The notes under the pieces: model-generated | Seen by the model: only the letters and a program-made list of their open reading frames with translations | Told to the model about the DNA's origin: nothing | Database searches by the model: none | Part shown: positions 1 through 10,451 of the stretch, piece by piece | Numbering within the stretch: position 1 is the first letter of the stretch | Layout: every line of letters starts with the position of its first letter | Translations under genes and position numbers: made by a program | Origin: Hygrocybe punicea | Lineage: Eukaryota > Basidiomycota > Agaricomycetes > Agaricales > Hygrophoraceae | Assembly (NCBI GenBank): GCA_963556145.1 | Contig: OY744463.1 | Span: 5,084,001 to 5,148,000, forward strand | Direction: 5' to 3' | DNA length: 64,000 bases

Positions 1-1143
1 ATTTTTGGCCCACGACAGCTGGTCATTGTATGGTTTCACGATGAATCCACTTTTTATGCCAACGACCGGCGCAGGAAGAGATGGGTTCACAATTCTGAGA
101 AAGCGGTGCCACGGCTGAAAGGGGAGGGAGCTTCTTTGATGGTTGCAGACTTCGTTTCAGCTGATTTTGGGTGGCTGCGCTCTCCAGATGGCCAAGAGTT
201 GGCAAGGGTTCTCTTCAGGGCTGGGAAGAACCGTGATGGGTACTTCACAAATGACGATATTTTGGCACATTCCCACAAAGCCATGGACATCCTCAAGAAA
301 TATTATCCAGAGCACAAGCACATTTTGGTCTTTGACAATGCTCCCACTCACCTCAAACGTGCGGCTGATGCTCTGTCTGCCCGAAAAATGCCCAAAGGAA
401 CTTCTTCACCCAACAAGAACTGGGGAGTTGACATAACAAAGGTGGCATCTGACGGATCACCTGTGTATGATGCCCATGGCAAACTTGTCAAAGTTTGACG
501 AAAAATGGGTGATGGCCAATTACCTGATGGAACTCCTCAGCCATTGTATTTCCTTGATGGGCATGTTCATGCTGGACTGTTCAAAGGCATGGCTGTAATT
601 CTCCAGGAGCGTGGACTGATTGAGGAATCAAGGTTGAAAGCGGAGTGTCACAATTTCAAATGTCCTCCTGGCGAAACAAGATGCTGCTGTTGGCGGGTCC
701 TATTCAATCAGCCAGACTTTGCCTCTGTTGAGTCTTGTCTGGAAATTGAGTGTCGATCACAGGGATTTGAAGTCATCTTCCTTCCAAAATTTCATTGCGA
801 GCTAAACTTCATTGAACAGTGTTGGGGCTACGCCAAACGGATCTATAGGCAGTTTCCAGCATCATCTCAGGAAGCAGATCTGGAGAAGAATGTTATTGCA
901 GCATTGGATGCTGTCCCTCTTACATCCATGAGATGGTGTGTGATAATGTTTTTGTGCTCTCTGGATTGCATCTCACTTCCAAAATGAAGATATGCCTGGC
1001 GATCTCATCATTTTATGATGTTTTATAGCATTGGACCCAGTGGAAAACTTGCAGCATGGGCTTCCAAAAAATATAGGAGCCATCGAGTAATTACAGATAA
1101 CATATTGAAGGAGATTGAAGCCGCCAAACTTACTTTACATTAG
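1..1143 (+). pseudogene. Tc1/mariner-like DDE transposase, 5'-truncated by the window edge, decayed
   Basis: Frame 1 is open from the first base and reads through HDESTFYAN (first catalytic Asp region), then LVFDNAPTHL (second Asp) and FHCELNFIEQCWGYAKR (the Glu region). This order is typical of the DDE_3/Tc1-mariner-like transposases common in basidiomycetes. The frame is cut by a TGA at 496-498 and resumes directly in the same frame at 499. Family proteins have a coding codon there, so CGA to TGA is the simplest explanation. After residue MR near 930 the reading breaks for about 60 bp, ending in a stop at 985. It resumes as YAWRSHHF and ends with KKYRSHRVITDNILKEIE and TAG at 1141. The gap begins GTGTGTG and may be a decayed intron. 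The N-terminal helix-turn-helix region lies outside the window. Not functional as read. Confidence 0.85.
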
Positions 1144-1295
1144 TAACTTTTAGTTAACTGATTTATTAGTCATCCTATAACCCAATTCTGGTCTTGATGA
1201 CTGTAATGTCACACTTTGGTCACATCCACATGGATTGGTTGAGTGTGGATGCAGCCAATCTTAGCTTTCATAAGGGAAAAACCCATATATTTTAT

Positions 1296-1547
1296 TACAG
1301 TAGAATATCTCATAATGCATATCATCACGTGACTTTATGCATTATTGGATGGAGCAAAAATCAGAACAATAACAACTTTCAACCATCAAATGGAGTATCC
1401 AAAACGGTGCTTAATTGTCAAACCCTGGTCCCTAGATAGTAAATAAAGCAATATTTTGGTCACATCCGCTGTTATGGGCACCTTCCAATAATGCATAAAC
1501 GAACCAACTTCCTTTTTTAGTTATGCATTATGAGATATTCTACTGTA
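1296..1547. mobile_element. MITE of Tc1/mariner type, 252 bp with 26-bp terminal inverted repeats
   Basis: Bases 1296-1321 are the exact reverse complement of 1522-1547. Each outer end reads TA followed by CAGTAGAATATCTC, so the element is CAGT...ACTG flanked by TA, the Tc1/mariner signature. A second inner inverted pair (TTATGCATTATTGG at 1335-1348 and its complement at 1485-1498) strengthens the palindrome. It has no coding capacity and lies between two transposase remnants. The perfect terminal repeats suggest it is younger than its neighbours. Confidence 0.85.
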
Positions 1548-3054
1548 TGTATTTTGATATATGAGGTGCCACAGGCACCAAAATAAAAATTTCAAAACTC
1601 ATATCTTGTCTAAGCTATGACATTACAACCTCTCGAAGTCCTGAAAAAAGGGTTAAAAATCCTACAGAATCAAGTGAAAGCCAAGAAGGACAAGCTCAAA
1701 GCTCAACTGGCTGAGAAAAAGAAAATTTCACCACAAGATGAAGAATGGCTGGATCAGGAGGCCAATTTGGTGGATGAGGAGCAGCTTGTGGAGGCTCTTG
1801 AGAGAGCTTCGGACTATGAGAGGGGTTTGGGGAGACTGGATGATGGAGAGAAGGACATTGTCAAAAAATTACGAGAGGTGACAGGCAACTTAAGGAAAGT
1901 GACAGGGAACAAGCGGAAACGTATGTGTAGAATTATTATTTCATCATACACCACAGTAACAACGCAATCTAAAGGTCCTGAATATAAACCAAAAAAACCC
2001 CAGAAGTCAAGCTCATTGTCAAACAAAGAAAAATGTGCACACCCTGTTTTCACCAAGAAAGAAAATGCAACGCTTGTGCAGCGTATCGAAATCTTAGATT
2101 GGTATCATGCCCATGGCAAGAATCAGTCAAAACCACAAAACATTTTGATTCAAAATATCCCAACCTGAAAATCAAGCAGCTGCTTGTCTCCGCATGGGTG
2201 AAGATGAAGAAAAGAATGGGGACACAACAATGGTGCACACACAACAAAATGGGCCCATCAAACTCAACATCCAGAGGTCACCGAAATGTTAGAACTTTGG
2301 GTGTCGAAGGCAATGGCGAACGACATTCTCATCACTGGTGAAGTCCTATGCCAAAAGTGGATGAAATTTGTGGACCTGGTGGGTGTCCCTGTGGATGAAC
2401 GTCTCCATTTAAGTGAGGGTTGGTTGGCTCGTTTCAAGGTGAGGAATAACTTGCGGGAGTTTAAGCGTCATGGCGAGGCCGCATCAATGGACACAAAGAC
2501 TGTGGAAAGGGAGCAGGAACGTATCCGGGAGCTGATTGAGAAGTATGGTTGTGAGCTACGTGACCTTTTCAACATGGATGAAACTGGGTTGTCCTACCAC
2601 CACGTACCATATCTGTTGATTTCATTTCAGTCACACTTATTTCCAATACAGCATGCCTCCAGATTGAGGGCTTGCCAACAAGATGAATTCAGGAGTCAAG
2701 GGCAAAAAGGTCAGGCTGACGTACACCTTCACATCCAATGCAGATGGATCAGAGAAACTGCCGCCTATCATTATTGGGAAAGCAAAGAAACCTCGAGTGT
2801 TTGGAAATAAGACAGGTGCACAGCTCGGTTTCTACTACCGGAACAATGCAAAAGCCTGGATGACTTCGGCCCTGTATCAAGAATGGCTTCAGCAATGGGA
2901 TCGTGAACTGGAGTCAAAAAACCGCAAGATTGTTCTTCCACAAGATAATTTTTCTGGTCATATTGTCCCAGATGGTCTTCGGAACATCTGTGTCAAGAAC
3001 TTTGAGCCCAATCTCACAACACATGTCCAACCAATGGATCAAGGCATCATCCGA

Positions 3055-3918
3055 TGTAGAGACTCAACGTCCCTCTGAGTCCGTATCATCGATATATCAC
3101 GAATCCAGACGAACCCAATGCCTCCAATCAATCCCCATTCCAACCTGACGTAACCTGACGTGACGTGATGTGATGTATGCCGCTTCATCACAGCCGCTCT
3201 CGGACCAAATCCAGCAGCCTCATAAGCCCCAGAGTTCCAATGCTAGAAGATGGATCTCATCGGACTCAATCCCCGACTTCGGACTTACTTTATTTATGCA
3301 TCCCCTTGTCCTTTTGGAGATATGTAGGACGTTTTAGATCTTTTTCTTGGATATTCCTTCTCCCCTCCATTTTCCTGTCCTTGTCGCTTTGCAACCCCCC
3401 TTTCCACATCCCCATTCCAACCTTTCTTTGTAGCTTACCATCGGCCGAAATAGACATGTCCGAAAGTAGATTACTGTTTCCTGTACTATAAAAACGGTCC
3501 CCGACGACTGTACAAAAAAAGAGATACCATTAGTCCCCGTTTCCCTTTAGTCAGAATTGCCCTTTTAATCCCTTCAAATGCTCGTCCACGTAGACCCTTA
3601 GCTTTTTATAGTCCACTTCGTCGTCTTTATCGTTGTCCCCGTATATTCGTTCATTGTTTCTGACCCGACCCGACTTGACCCGCCATACCCGACATCATTG
3701 GCATCATCGGGTTCTTTATTATGTGTCCGTTTTCACTCCATTTATCGCCGGATTTGTCGTTATTTGTTTAGTTTTACACGGCAGCTTTATATTTTACTTT
3801 CATTTCTACTTTTACTACTACTCCTGACACTGACTTATCCACTGTCACTTCTACGCTGACACCCTTGGCTAGGATCATTTCTTTATAGTTCTGAAGCCAC
3901 CCAGAACCCGCATCTACA
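3055..3918 (+). repeat. Solo LTR, gypsy-type, family A (864 bp)
   Basis: It begins TGTAGAGACTCAACG and ends GCATCTACA, and lies inside the pogo coding sequence. The flanks CCGA (3051-3054) and CCAA (3919-3922) look like a 4-bp target duplication with one G-to-A change. A TATA-like ACTATAAAAACGG stretch at about 3485 marks the promoter region. A second copy lies in reverse at 14588-15461. No internal retroelement sequence lies on either side, so this is a solo LTR left by recombination. Confidence 0.85.
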
Positions 3919-4159
3919 CCAATGCTTTAAGGCTCATTATCGTGCCAAGTATATTGAACGCGCCATTAACTGGTATGATGCAGGCATCACCCCTTCCGAA
4001 ATCTACGATATTGATCAACTCCAAGCTATGCGGCTGGCAGATGCTGCTTGGCGTGAGGTGGATGCAACAACTATCAGGTGTTGCTGGCGCAAGGCAGCAA
4101 TTCTGCCTTCCACAGATTCTGCCACACCAATCCAGCCCACCATCCCCATCTCGTCACTC

Positions 4160-5482
4160 TAGTGTTGCCGAAGTTCAGTTCGGTCCGGTTCCGACCCTTT
4201 TTGGCAGAACCGTGAACTGAACTTCAGGTCCGGTTTGGCGCATGGCCAAACCCGGACCCAGACGGCATCAAACCGTCTCTTCGCGTTCGGTCTGGGTTCA
4301 GATGCAGTCTGAAACCCAGACCGAGGTGGGCTCACCCCGTCCGTTCTCCTCGCGAATGGCAGGCACGTATCAATAGATACGGCGCTGCACTTCGCGAGGT
4401 AGATGGGTGCGGGGGAGCCCTCCGGTGTCCCCAAGGGATGTGGAGGGACGGGGGGTCTTGTCCCGTGGTCCCTGCGTGGCATTGCTGGCGCTGCTGCTGC
4501 CAAGTCCTCGTCGGGGCGGTGGTATGGTTGTGGTGGTGTTGCTGCCACGGCTGCTGCTGCTGCTGCTGCTGTCGCCGTTGCTGCTGCCGCTGCTGCTGCT
4601 GCTGCTGTCGCCGTTGCTGCTGCCGCTGCTGCTGTTGTCGCCGTTGCCGCTGCCGCTGTTGCTGCTGCTGCTGCTGCTGCTGCTGGCCGTCGCCGTCGTC
4701 ATTGCCTTGCCGCCGCTGGTGGTGGTGGTGTTGCGGCTGTCCCGTGTCCATTGGCATTGGATGGCTTGGTGCAGCAGCAGCAGCAGCTGCTGCTGCCGGC
4801 ACTGCTGCTGTTGTCCTCTTCGGGTGGTGGTATGGTCGCGGTGGTGTTGCTGCCATGGCTGCTGCTGCCAGCATTGCTGCTGTTGCCGGCGTTGCTGCTG
4901 CTGTTGCAGGCGCTTCTGCTGCTGCCGGCGCTGCTGATGGCCGTTGCCGTCGTCGTTGATGCCATTGCCATTGCCACCGCTGGTGGTGGTGGTGGTGGTG
5001 GTGGTGTTGCAGCCATCCCGCGTCCGTTGGCATTGCGTTGGCGTTGGGATCCATGTTGTGCCGGGTCGTGTGCTCGCGATGTGGTCGCGGTCAAGTTGCC
5101 TGTGGCAGATAATATTAGTAAAGTTAAGAAATTTTATGAGACTTACCTGTGTTCATGAACGCGACATTGTGTCACGTTCATTGGCCTTGCGTTGTTGTGG
5201 TGTTGGTGAGGAAAACCTACGTGTAATGGTCACATGATACTGTTTACCACGAAAAAGTAAGTAAAGAAATACGAAAAACAAATGAAATAAATACCTTAAA
5301 AATATCCGCGTTCGCGGTTTGGACATGGTTTGGAGCCATTCAGGAAATCCGGCAGGCCTCGAAACCCGGAACTGAACCTGCGGTCCGGTTCAGCACTTGG
5401 CTGAACTTAGACTGAACCTAGGGTTCGGTTCGGGGTTTGAACCGGGTTCGGCTAGGTTCGGAACCGAACTAAGGCAACACTA
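4160..5482 (+). mobile_element. Non-autonomous hAT element with CTG-repeat core (1323 bp)
   Basis: The ends are TAGTGTTGCCGAAGTTCAG on the left and ...AAGGCAACACTA on the right, flanked by a perfect 8-bp duplication CGTCACTC (4152-4159 and 5483-5490), diagnostic of hAT superfamily transposition. The subterminal 150-200 bp on each side are GGTTCGG/CCGAACC-rich short repeats, typical of hAT transposase-binding regions. The core (4480-5000) is a degenerate CTG/CAG, CCG and GGT trinucleotide repeat; its long open frames in several phases are repeat artefacts. A second copy lies in reverse at 32887-34221. It interrupts the pogo transposase. Confidence 0.9.
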
Positions 5483-5934
5483 CGTCACTCCTTAACGTCA
5501 ATGATGCCCATCGAGATCCAGTTGAAAACGCTGAGAAGCAGGTTGAGGCTGTACTTGATGAACTGGTGTTGACTGGGGCACTTCAAGCCAGCAACTGAAT
5601 GGATATCAAGGTGCTACTCAACCCAGCCGATGAATCACATACGATGGATGACGCAACAGATGAGGAGATCTGCCAGGCAGTACTGGATGCATGAAAAGCA
5701 CAGGAAGAGGGGCTGCATGACAACATTGATGACATGCCTGTTGAACTTCATCCATCGCGTTGTGAGGTGCTTCAGGCCACATCAGTCATTAACAGGTATA
5801 TTGATAGTGTGAATGATCCCCTTGCATGGAAGCTGGAGGCAATGCTAGCCTCTTTCAGATGTCAAATGCGCTTAGAGGAGTCCTGTTCTATGACTGCTAC
5901 TCAACTTACTGACTACTTTAGTCGTGGTGGTTGA

Positions 5935-6732
5935 TATTGTCACCAAAAATGTTGACAAAGTAGCGTACTATTTTTTTCTGATTTATTTATTATTTTTGGG
6001 ACCTATTTCTAGTAACTCCCTTGAATGCCATACTCCATCATAACCCATAGCTTAGAGCTGTGACCAAGGGGTATGGGTTAAGAGGGGTTCAACTGAGCAC
6101 TTGTCACTAAGCTGGGGATCCACCTAAAGTCCATGTGGACTCTTGGTGGACTATAGGTGGACTGCATCCGGACTATTAGTGGACTTTAGGTGGACTGAAG
6201 GTGGACTTTATGTGGACTCACAGCCAAATTGACATTTTTCTATCCACCTAAAGTTCACCTAAAGTCCATGTGGAGTCCACCTAAAGTCCAGTCCACATGG
6301 TGGACTCCTGAGGACTTTTGATGGAGAATCAGGACTCCACCTAATCGAGTTTAAAAAATAAATTTTACTCAAGTGTAATAGACGAGAGACCTTCACATAC
6401 GTGCTGCTTTCGCCCCACGCATCAAGCAGAGTCACCATATCCCCCATTGCGGGCGGAGTGCATAATCACGGGCACATTCCCTTTATCACAAGGCGACCCT
6501 ACCTCCGGGTGAAGCCAAGGTCACATTGAGAGACAGGAGTTGTCTCACCACTCCCGTTTCCCTCACTGCATTGGCTCACCCAGGTAGTGTATTTTCTCTT
6601 CTGTTTTTTCTTCTACAATCTTTACTCACCACATTGGCTCACCCAGAATCACAGTAAAAGATTATTTTTTATTATTGTGTTCACCCACCTCCCTCCTCTA
6701 CTGCACCTTTCTTTGTGGAACCGATTGTACGC
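5935..6732. repeat. Non-coding stretch with TGGACT/AGTCCA hairpin repeat (about 6110-6325)
   Basis: From about 6110 the sequence is built from short units containing AGTCCA (left) and TGGACT (right), mixed in both orientations so it can fold on itself. The same motif vocabulary recurs at 10376-10443 and 13590-13905. The rest of the stretch has no supported gene. Confidence 0.55.
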
Positions 6733-6879
6733 TGTAGTAGTGGTGCCTGTCATGTCACGTGACCTGGACCTTAGTCAGTAGCCAGTTCCGGATGTAGTAG
6801 ACAGTTCTCTATCCCATCCACCTTGACCTTTCCGTGCAATTCCGTCCCTGATCCCGAGAGGTCCCTCGGGACCACTCCA
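6733..6879 (+). repeat. Short LTR, family D, solo copy (147 bp)
   Basis: It starts TGTAGTAGTGGTGCC, contains the palindrome TCACGTGACC, and ends ACCACTCCA. It matches 56852-57008 and the reverse of 54343-54499. Those two copies show a primer-binding site and a polypurine tract, which identifies the family as an LTR. Here neither internal sequence is present. Confidence 0.65.
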
Positions 6880-7480
6880 ACGCCACAAATGTACTTCAAA
6901 TTATATAAAAACATCCTTCATGGACTTGCCCCTCTCCTGGCTCAAGCCAGAAAGGACAAGCTCCGATTCTTTGCTATTCCTTGTGCACCACATGAGCAGA
7001 GTTGATTAGCCATCAAGCTGTTCTTCCAACGAACTCACACCGCAACTGGCTAATCAGGTGGAGTCTGGGTGAATTTTTCTTTCCCAGTAGGTTTATGATT
7101 TGTAGTTCTTATTTATTTATTTATTTAAATAAAAAATTGCCACTTCCTAGGATTGAACCCAAGACTACAACAACTCAAGCACAGAGCTATAACCACTTGT
7201 CTACACAACCTTTGCTTCACTTTACCAGGATTGCTCAGTTCTCACCCTGTCTGCAATATATTTATTTATTTATTTATTTCTTCATACATGTATTTACATA
7301 TTTATTGTAGTGTACAGCACCAACATGTCACATGATCATTAACAAAGGCACGACTGTGCAAACACGCCCAACCAACACCTAACTCCAAACGCCCACGCTC
7401 GACGCCCGCCAACCTCACGAAGCACGCCCACAACCCCGTCCACGTCCACGCCAGAACGGCAATGCAAATGGGACCGAGAC
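6880..7480. other. Non-coding, A/T-rich with ATTT repeats
   Basis: I see no supported gene. Short (ATTT)n runs occur at about 7105-7125 and 7255-7285. The open frames here start at non-ATG codons or lack recognisable motifs. Confidence 0.5.
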
Positions 7481-8150
7481 CGGGGGAACGGGAATAGGAA
7501 CAGGAACAGGAACGGGAACGGGAATGGGAACAGGAACAGGAACGGGACCGGGAACGGGAACAGGAGCAGGGACGCCAACGGCAACAGCAACAACAGCAAC
7601 ATCATGACCTGGATGAACACAGGCGGCTATGGAGGGGTGGTGATGTGCCCACCCCCCATCAGTATGTTTTTTTGTTGATGTTTTGGTTTTTATATTGTAT
7701 TACTGACTATTACCTACGACGCCCACGCCCACGCCCACGTGCCCTCAACATCCACAATGAAGAGGACGCGGCCAAAACGGCGTAGACGGCGAGGGACACC
7801 CAATGGCCAGCAACGACCCCCAGATGACCGCGATGTGACCAAACAGGGAGGAGACAGGAACGAAGGCAGTAAAACGGACGCAGCGGGATGGTGGCGCGCC
7901 CACTCCCGCTGTCCCAGGTATGGATTTTTGTTTTGTTTTGATTCTTTTCTTCTAATCTTGTCCCACAGTCCACGTCAACGCCAACGCCAAATGAGGACCC
8001 CCCGCATCCAAACACCCTGCACCCGGAAAGGAGGCCAGACCCCAATGGCAACACCAGCGCAACAGCAACAGCGACCACGGGCAACGCATGCAAGAACCGG
8101 ACGCGGCGGAGGGTTGTCCACCCACCCCCGCCGCTTCGTGAGTTTTTTTG
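7481..8150. repeat. GC-rich low-complexity units with intron-like T-rich spacers
   Basis: 7485-7580 is a GGGAAC/AGGAAC minisatellite. Three units (about 7480-7660, 7715-7920 and 7970-8140) share a layout: GACGCCCACGCC or CCAACGGCAACAGC repeats, then a short G/C block ending in a 'GCGCCCACTCCCGC'-like motif, then a GT-start, T-rich spacer of about 50-70 bp (for example GTATGGATTTTTG at 7918). 55960-56090 has the same pattern. The units resemble repeated exons with introns, but no known protein domain is visible. I call it a repeat. Confidence 0.45.
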
Positions 8151-8289
8151 CTAATTATTCAGTCATTTTTTTACTAACAATTGTATTCTAAGTAGCTACG
8201 GGGATGACAACAACAACAGTAACGGCAGCAGCGGTAACAGCAGCGTCAACAGCAACGACAGCAACAAGCGGCAGCAGCAACCGAGGAGG

Positions 8290-8570
8290 ACAGACCGCCA
8301 CCCTCTCCCTCTCCCCTCTCCCTCCCGCCCTCTCCCTCTCCCCTCTCCCTCTCCCCTCTCCCTCCCACCCTCTCCCTCTCTCCTCCTCTCCCTCTCCCCT
8401 CTGGCTCCCCTCCTCTCCCTCTCTGGCTCCCCTCCTCTGGCTCCCCCGTTTCCCCCTCCCTCTGGCTCCCCGCTTCCCCCTCCCTTCTCACATCCCCGTC
8501 CCTCCCACCTTCCCCTCACTCTCACACCCCCCTCTCCTGCTTTCCCCTTGCCCTTTCTTCCTCCTCTCCC
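8290..8570. repeat. CCCTCT microsatellite/minisatellite
   Basis: A nearly pure pyrimidine tract on the plus strand made of CCCTCT and TGGCTCCCC units. It encodes only low-complexity Arg/Glu/Gly or Pro/Ser/Leu frames, which I do not accept as proteins. Confidence 0.85.
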
Positions 8571-8599
8571 CACCTTATCTTCTCAACCCCCTCCTTCAG

Positions 8600-9100
8600 T
8601 AATAATTATTTAGGTAATTTTGGAATAGTAAGAGAATTCTTGTGGATGTAGTTACAGAAAACTAAAAATGTGTGAAATTTCCTGAAAAACTTGCCAAAGA
8701 TGGGCTGTCAAGACTGACTATTGTATGGCAGCTGTGATCAGACCAAGATCTGAACAAAATATGGCCTGGGAGTGAAAAAGGTAGCAACTCACACAGGAGA
8801 TGGATGAGGATTTTTTGCAATCAAATAATACACAGATATCCAGTCACATTTTGAAACTATTTGTGTCTCAATTGTGAAAATATTGCAGAAAATAATATTA
8901 TCTAAAAGTGGTATTTATACAGAAAATAGTGCACACAGAAAATACGCCTTTATTGTTTTCATTATTGTGAGCATGTATTCAGAAAATAGAAAATGATTCA
9001 AATATTTAGGATTTTTAAACCAATATCTATGGCTTTTATTGTGAGGGCAGAATGTTAGGCTATTTGGTCTCTAGATAATTGGGTCCTGGCTTGTGCCTGA
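8600..9100. other. Non-coding A/T-rich stretch sharing a diverged repeat with 24320-24450
   Basis: 8795-8925 and 24320-24450 align along their length (ATGAGGA-TTT, CAAATAATAC-CAG, AT-CAGTCAC, TATTGCAGAAAATAAT). No gene is visible in either. It may be the flank of a transposon family, since a KDZ fragment follows here. Confidence 0.4.
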
Positions 9101-9119
9101 ATTATCTCAAGACCAAATA

Positions 9120-9661
9120 TCTTGAAAATCTATCTAACTTCTGAAATATGACCAGACTATGTTTGCATTGACAAAGCCTGCATGGTCCTCCACATGGCCA
9201 TTACTAGTGGGAGTTGGAACAAATGGAAAGCAACATTGTGGATTCCTATCATTATATCAATCATCATATATCAGACTATCTGTGTTGAACATGGTGCAAT
9301 CCTGCTCCCCTGAATGTTTCTCAACAAAATCTTGTCATGGTTGAACATGATAGGCATGGGAACCCTCATTATAAATGTGCATTTAATACTCAAGTAAGTT
9401 CTACTTAAATCATTTACTCGGCTGATACTGAAACACATTGTATAGGCATGTGAGCAGTTGAATGCATGGGTAGGAGGATTTCAGACCATTCTGAAAAGAA
9501 TGACTGTGGGCAACTTTAACTGGTTTTTGCATACAATGCTGTTTCTTCATACAGAGCAAGTGATCAAAAGGGGGACAGAAAAGCAGAAGAGGAGAGAGGA
9601 AATAGATTCTGATGGTGATGATGATAGTGACATTGATGATGGAATTAACTTAGAAGGCTAG
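9120..9661 (+). pseudogene. KDZ-superfamily transposase, C-terminal fragment
   Basis: The reading HGNPHYKCAFNT, a GT-AG intron at 9394-9445, then ACEQLNAWVGGFQTILKRM and FNWFLHTMLFLHT matches the conserved C-terminal region of Kyakuja-Dileera-Zisupton (KDZ) transposases, which usually show 'CEQLN-W-GG---ILK-M---NFNWFLH'. The upstream part (about 9150-9345) gives only weak family-like pieces such as VCIDKAC. The catalytic core is missing. The acidic tail ends at TAG 9659-9661. KDZ elements are abundant in mushroom-forming fungi, supporting the assignment of the host. Confidence 0.75.
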
Positions 9662-10451
9662 CAATTGCATCATAGGTTTTTCATTAACAGGAAATATGCA
9701 GTTCAGATGTTGTCTTTATATATGTATCATCTTGAACAAATTGTGAGGGCTTGAACTGAGTGAGTGTTGAAACCAACTATTTTCAACATTCCATATATCA
9801 TACAATTGTATGATGATAAAAATGTTTCTAAATAATAGAATACTGCTTGTGACAATATTCACTAATATGAAATATTACATAATTTAGTGGCTTGTAACAG
9901 TAACAGTATGCACAGTCTGTGACTGTACATACTCAAGGTTGCATGACAAGTCATGCAACCTTTCTTCAGAATTGAGCACTTCTAATTACAAGAACTGATA
10001 TAATAATACTGGTATTTGATATGACTATGATAAATACAATCAGATAGGCGACCATTGGTTTTGCATAGACTTGAGAGTTACTAAATATGGAGCATGGGAA
10101 AATATTACCTAAAATAAATAATATGCTCTTGTGACTTCTAAGACCCCTGGCAGTTTTAGAATTGCATTATCTACAAAATTGGGTTAGTAAATTACAAAAT
10201 GGTCAATGAAAGCCAGCGGTTTAGAAATTTGTATAAGGATTCTAACTGAATTTCAACTGGATTCCTTCATAAAAAGTATGCTAAAATGTTGATTTCTGTT
10301 TATGATGCTTTCATGTCTAGTTTATGTCATGACCCCATGAAATACATAATAGTTACTTTGTTATGATCATCATTCATCAGTCCATGAAAAGTCCAGATAA
10401 AGTCCACATGGAGTCCACATGGAGTCCATCTTGAATCTGTTCTTGCATCAG
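9662..10451. other. A/T-rich non-coding stretch
   Basis: No gene is supported. The last 75 bases (10376-10451) carry AGTCCA-type repeats like those at 13590-13905. The hAT element that follows was inserted into them; its 8-bp target copy is TGCATCAG at 10444-10451. Confidence 0.5.

Larger units (their letters stand above)
1617..5934 (+). pseudogene. pogo/Tigger-type (CENP-B-like, DDE_1) transposase, split by two later insertions
   Basis: Order on the strand: a basic N-terminal coil (1617-1920); a psq-like helix-turn-helix (FTKKENATLVQRIEILDWYH); a CENP-B-type HTH (2286-2500); the DDE_1 core with FNMDETGLSYHH at 2571; a GT-AG intron at 2604-2651; GKAKKPRVFGNK; the second Asp in LPQDNFSGH; and HVQPMDQGIIRC at 3028. 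The frame then runs into LTR A (3055-3918) and continues after it as CFKAHYRAKYIERAINWYDAGI. It is cut again by the hAT element at 4160-5482 and ends with the typical tail LEESCSMTATQLTDYF and a stop at 5932-5934. There are also frameshifts near 2145 and 2280 and stops near 5597 and 5692. Removing the two insertions restores continuous family similarity, so the relative ages are clear: pogo first, then LTR A and hAT. Confidence 0.88.

Noticed and set aside
928..990. Functional intron in the first DDE transposase
   Set aside because: No GT-AG pair joins the frames without a stop; better read as decay of a former intron or an insertion.
4403..5158. Long ORFs in all frames (up to 251 codons) over the CTG repeat
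   Set aside because: They encode only Ala/Leu/Cys/Gln/Ser runs from trinucleotide repeats within a hAT element; no start context or domain.
8196..8602. Arg/Glu/Gly-rich and Pro/Ser/Leu-rich ORFs
   Set aside because: Pyrimidine microsatellite translated in both directions.
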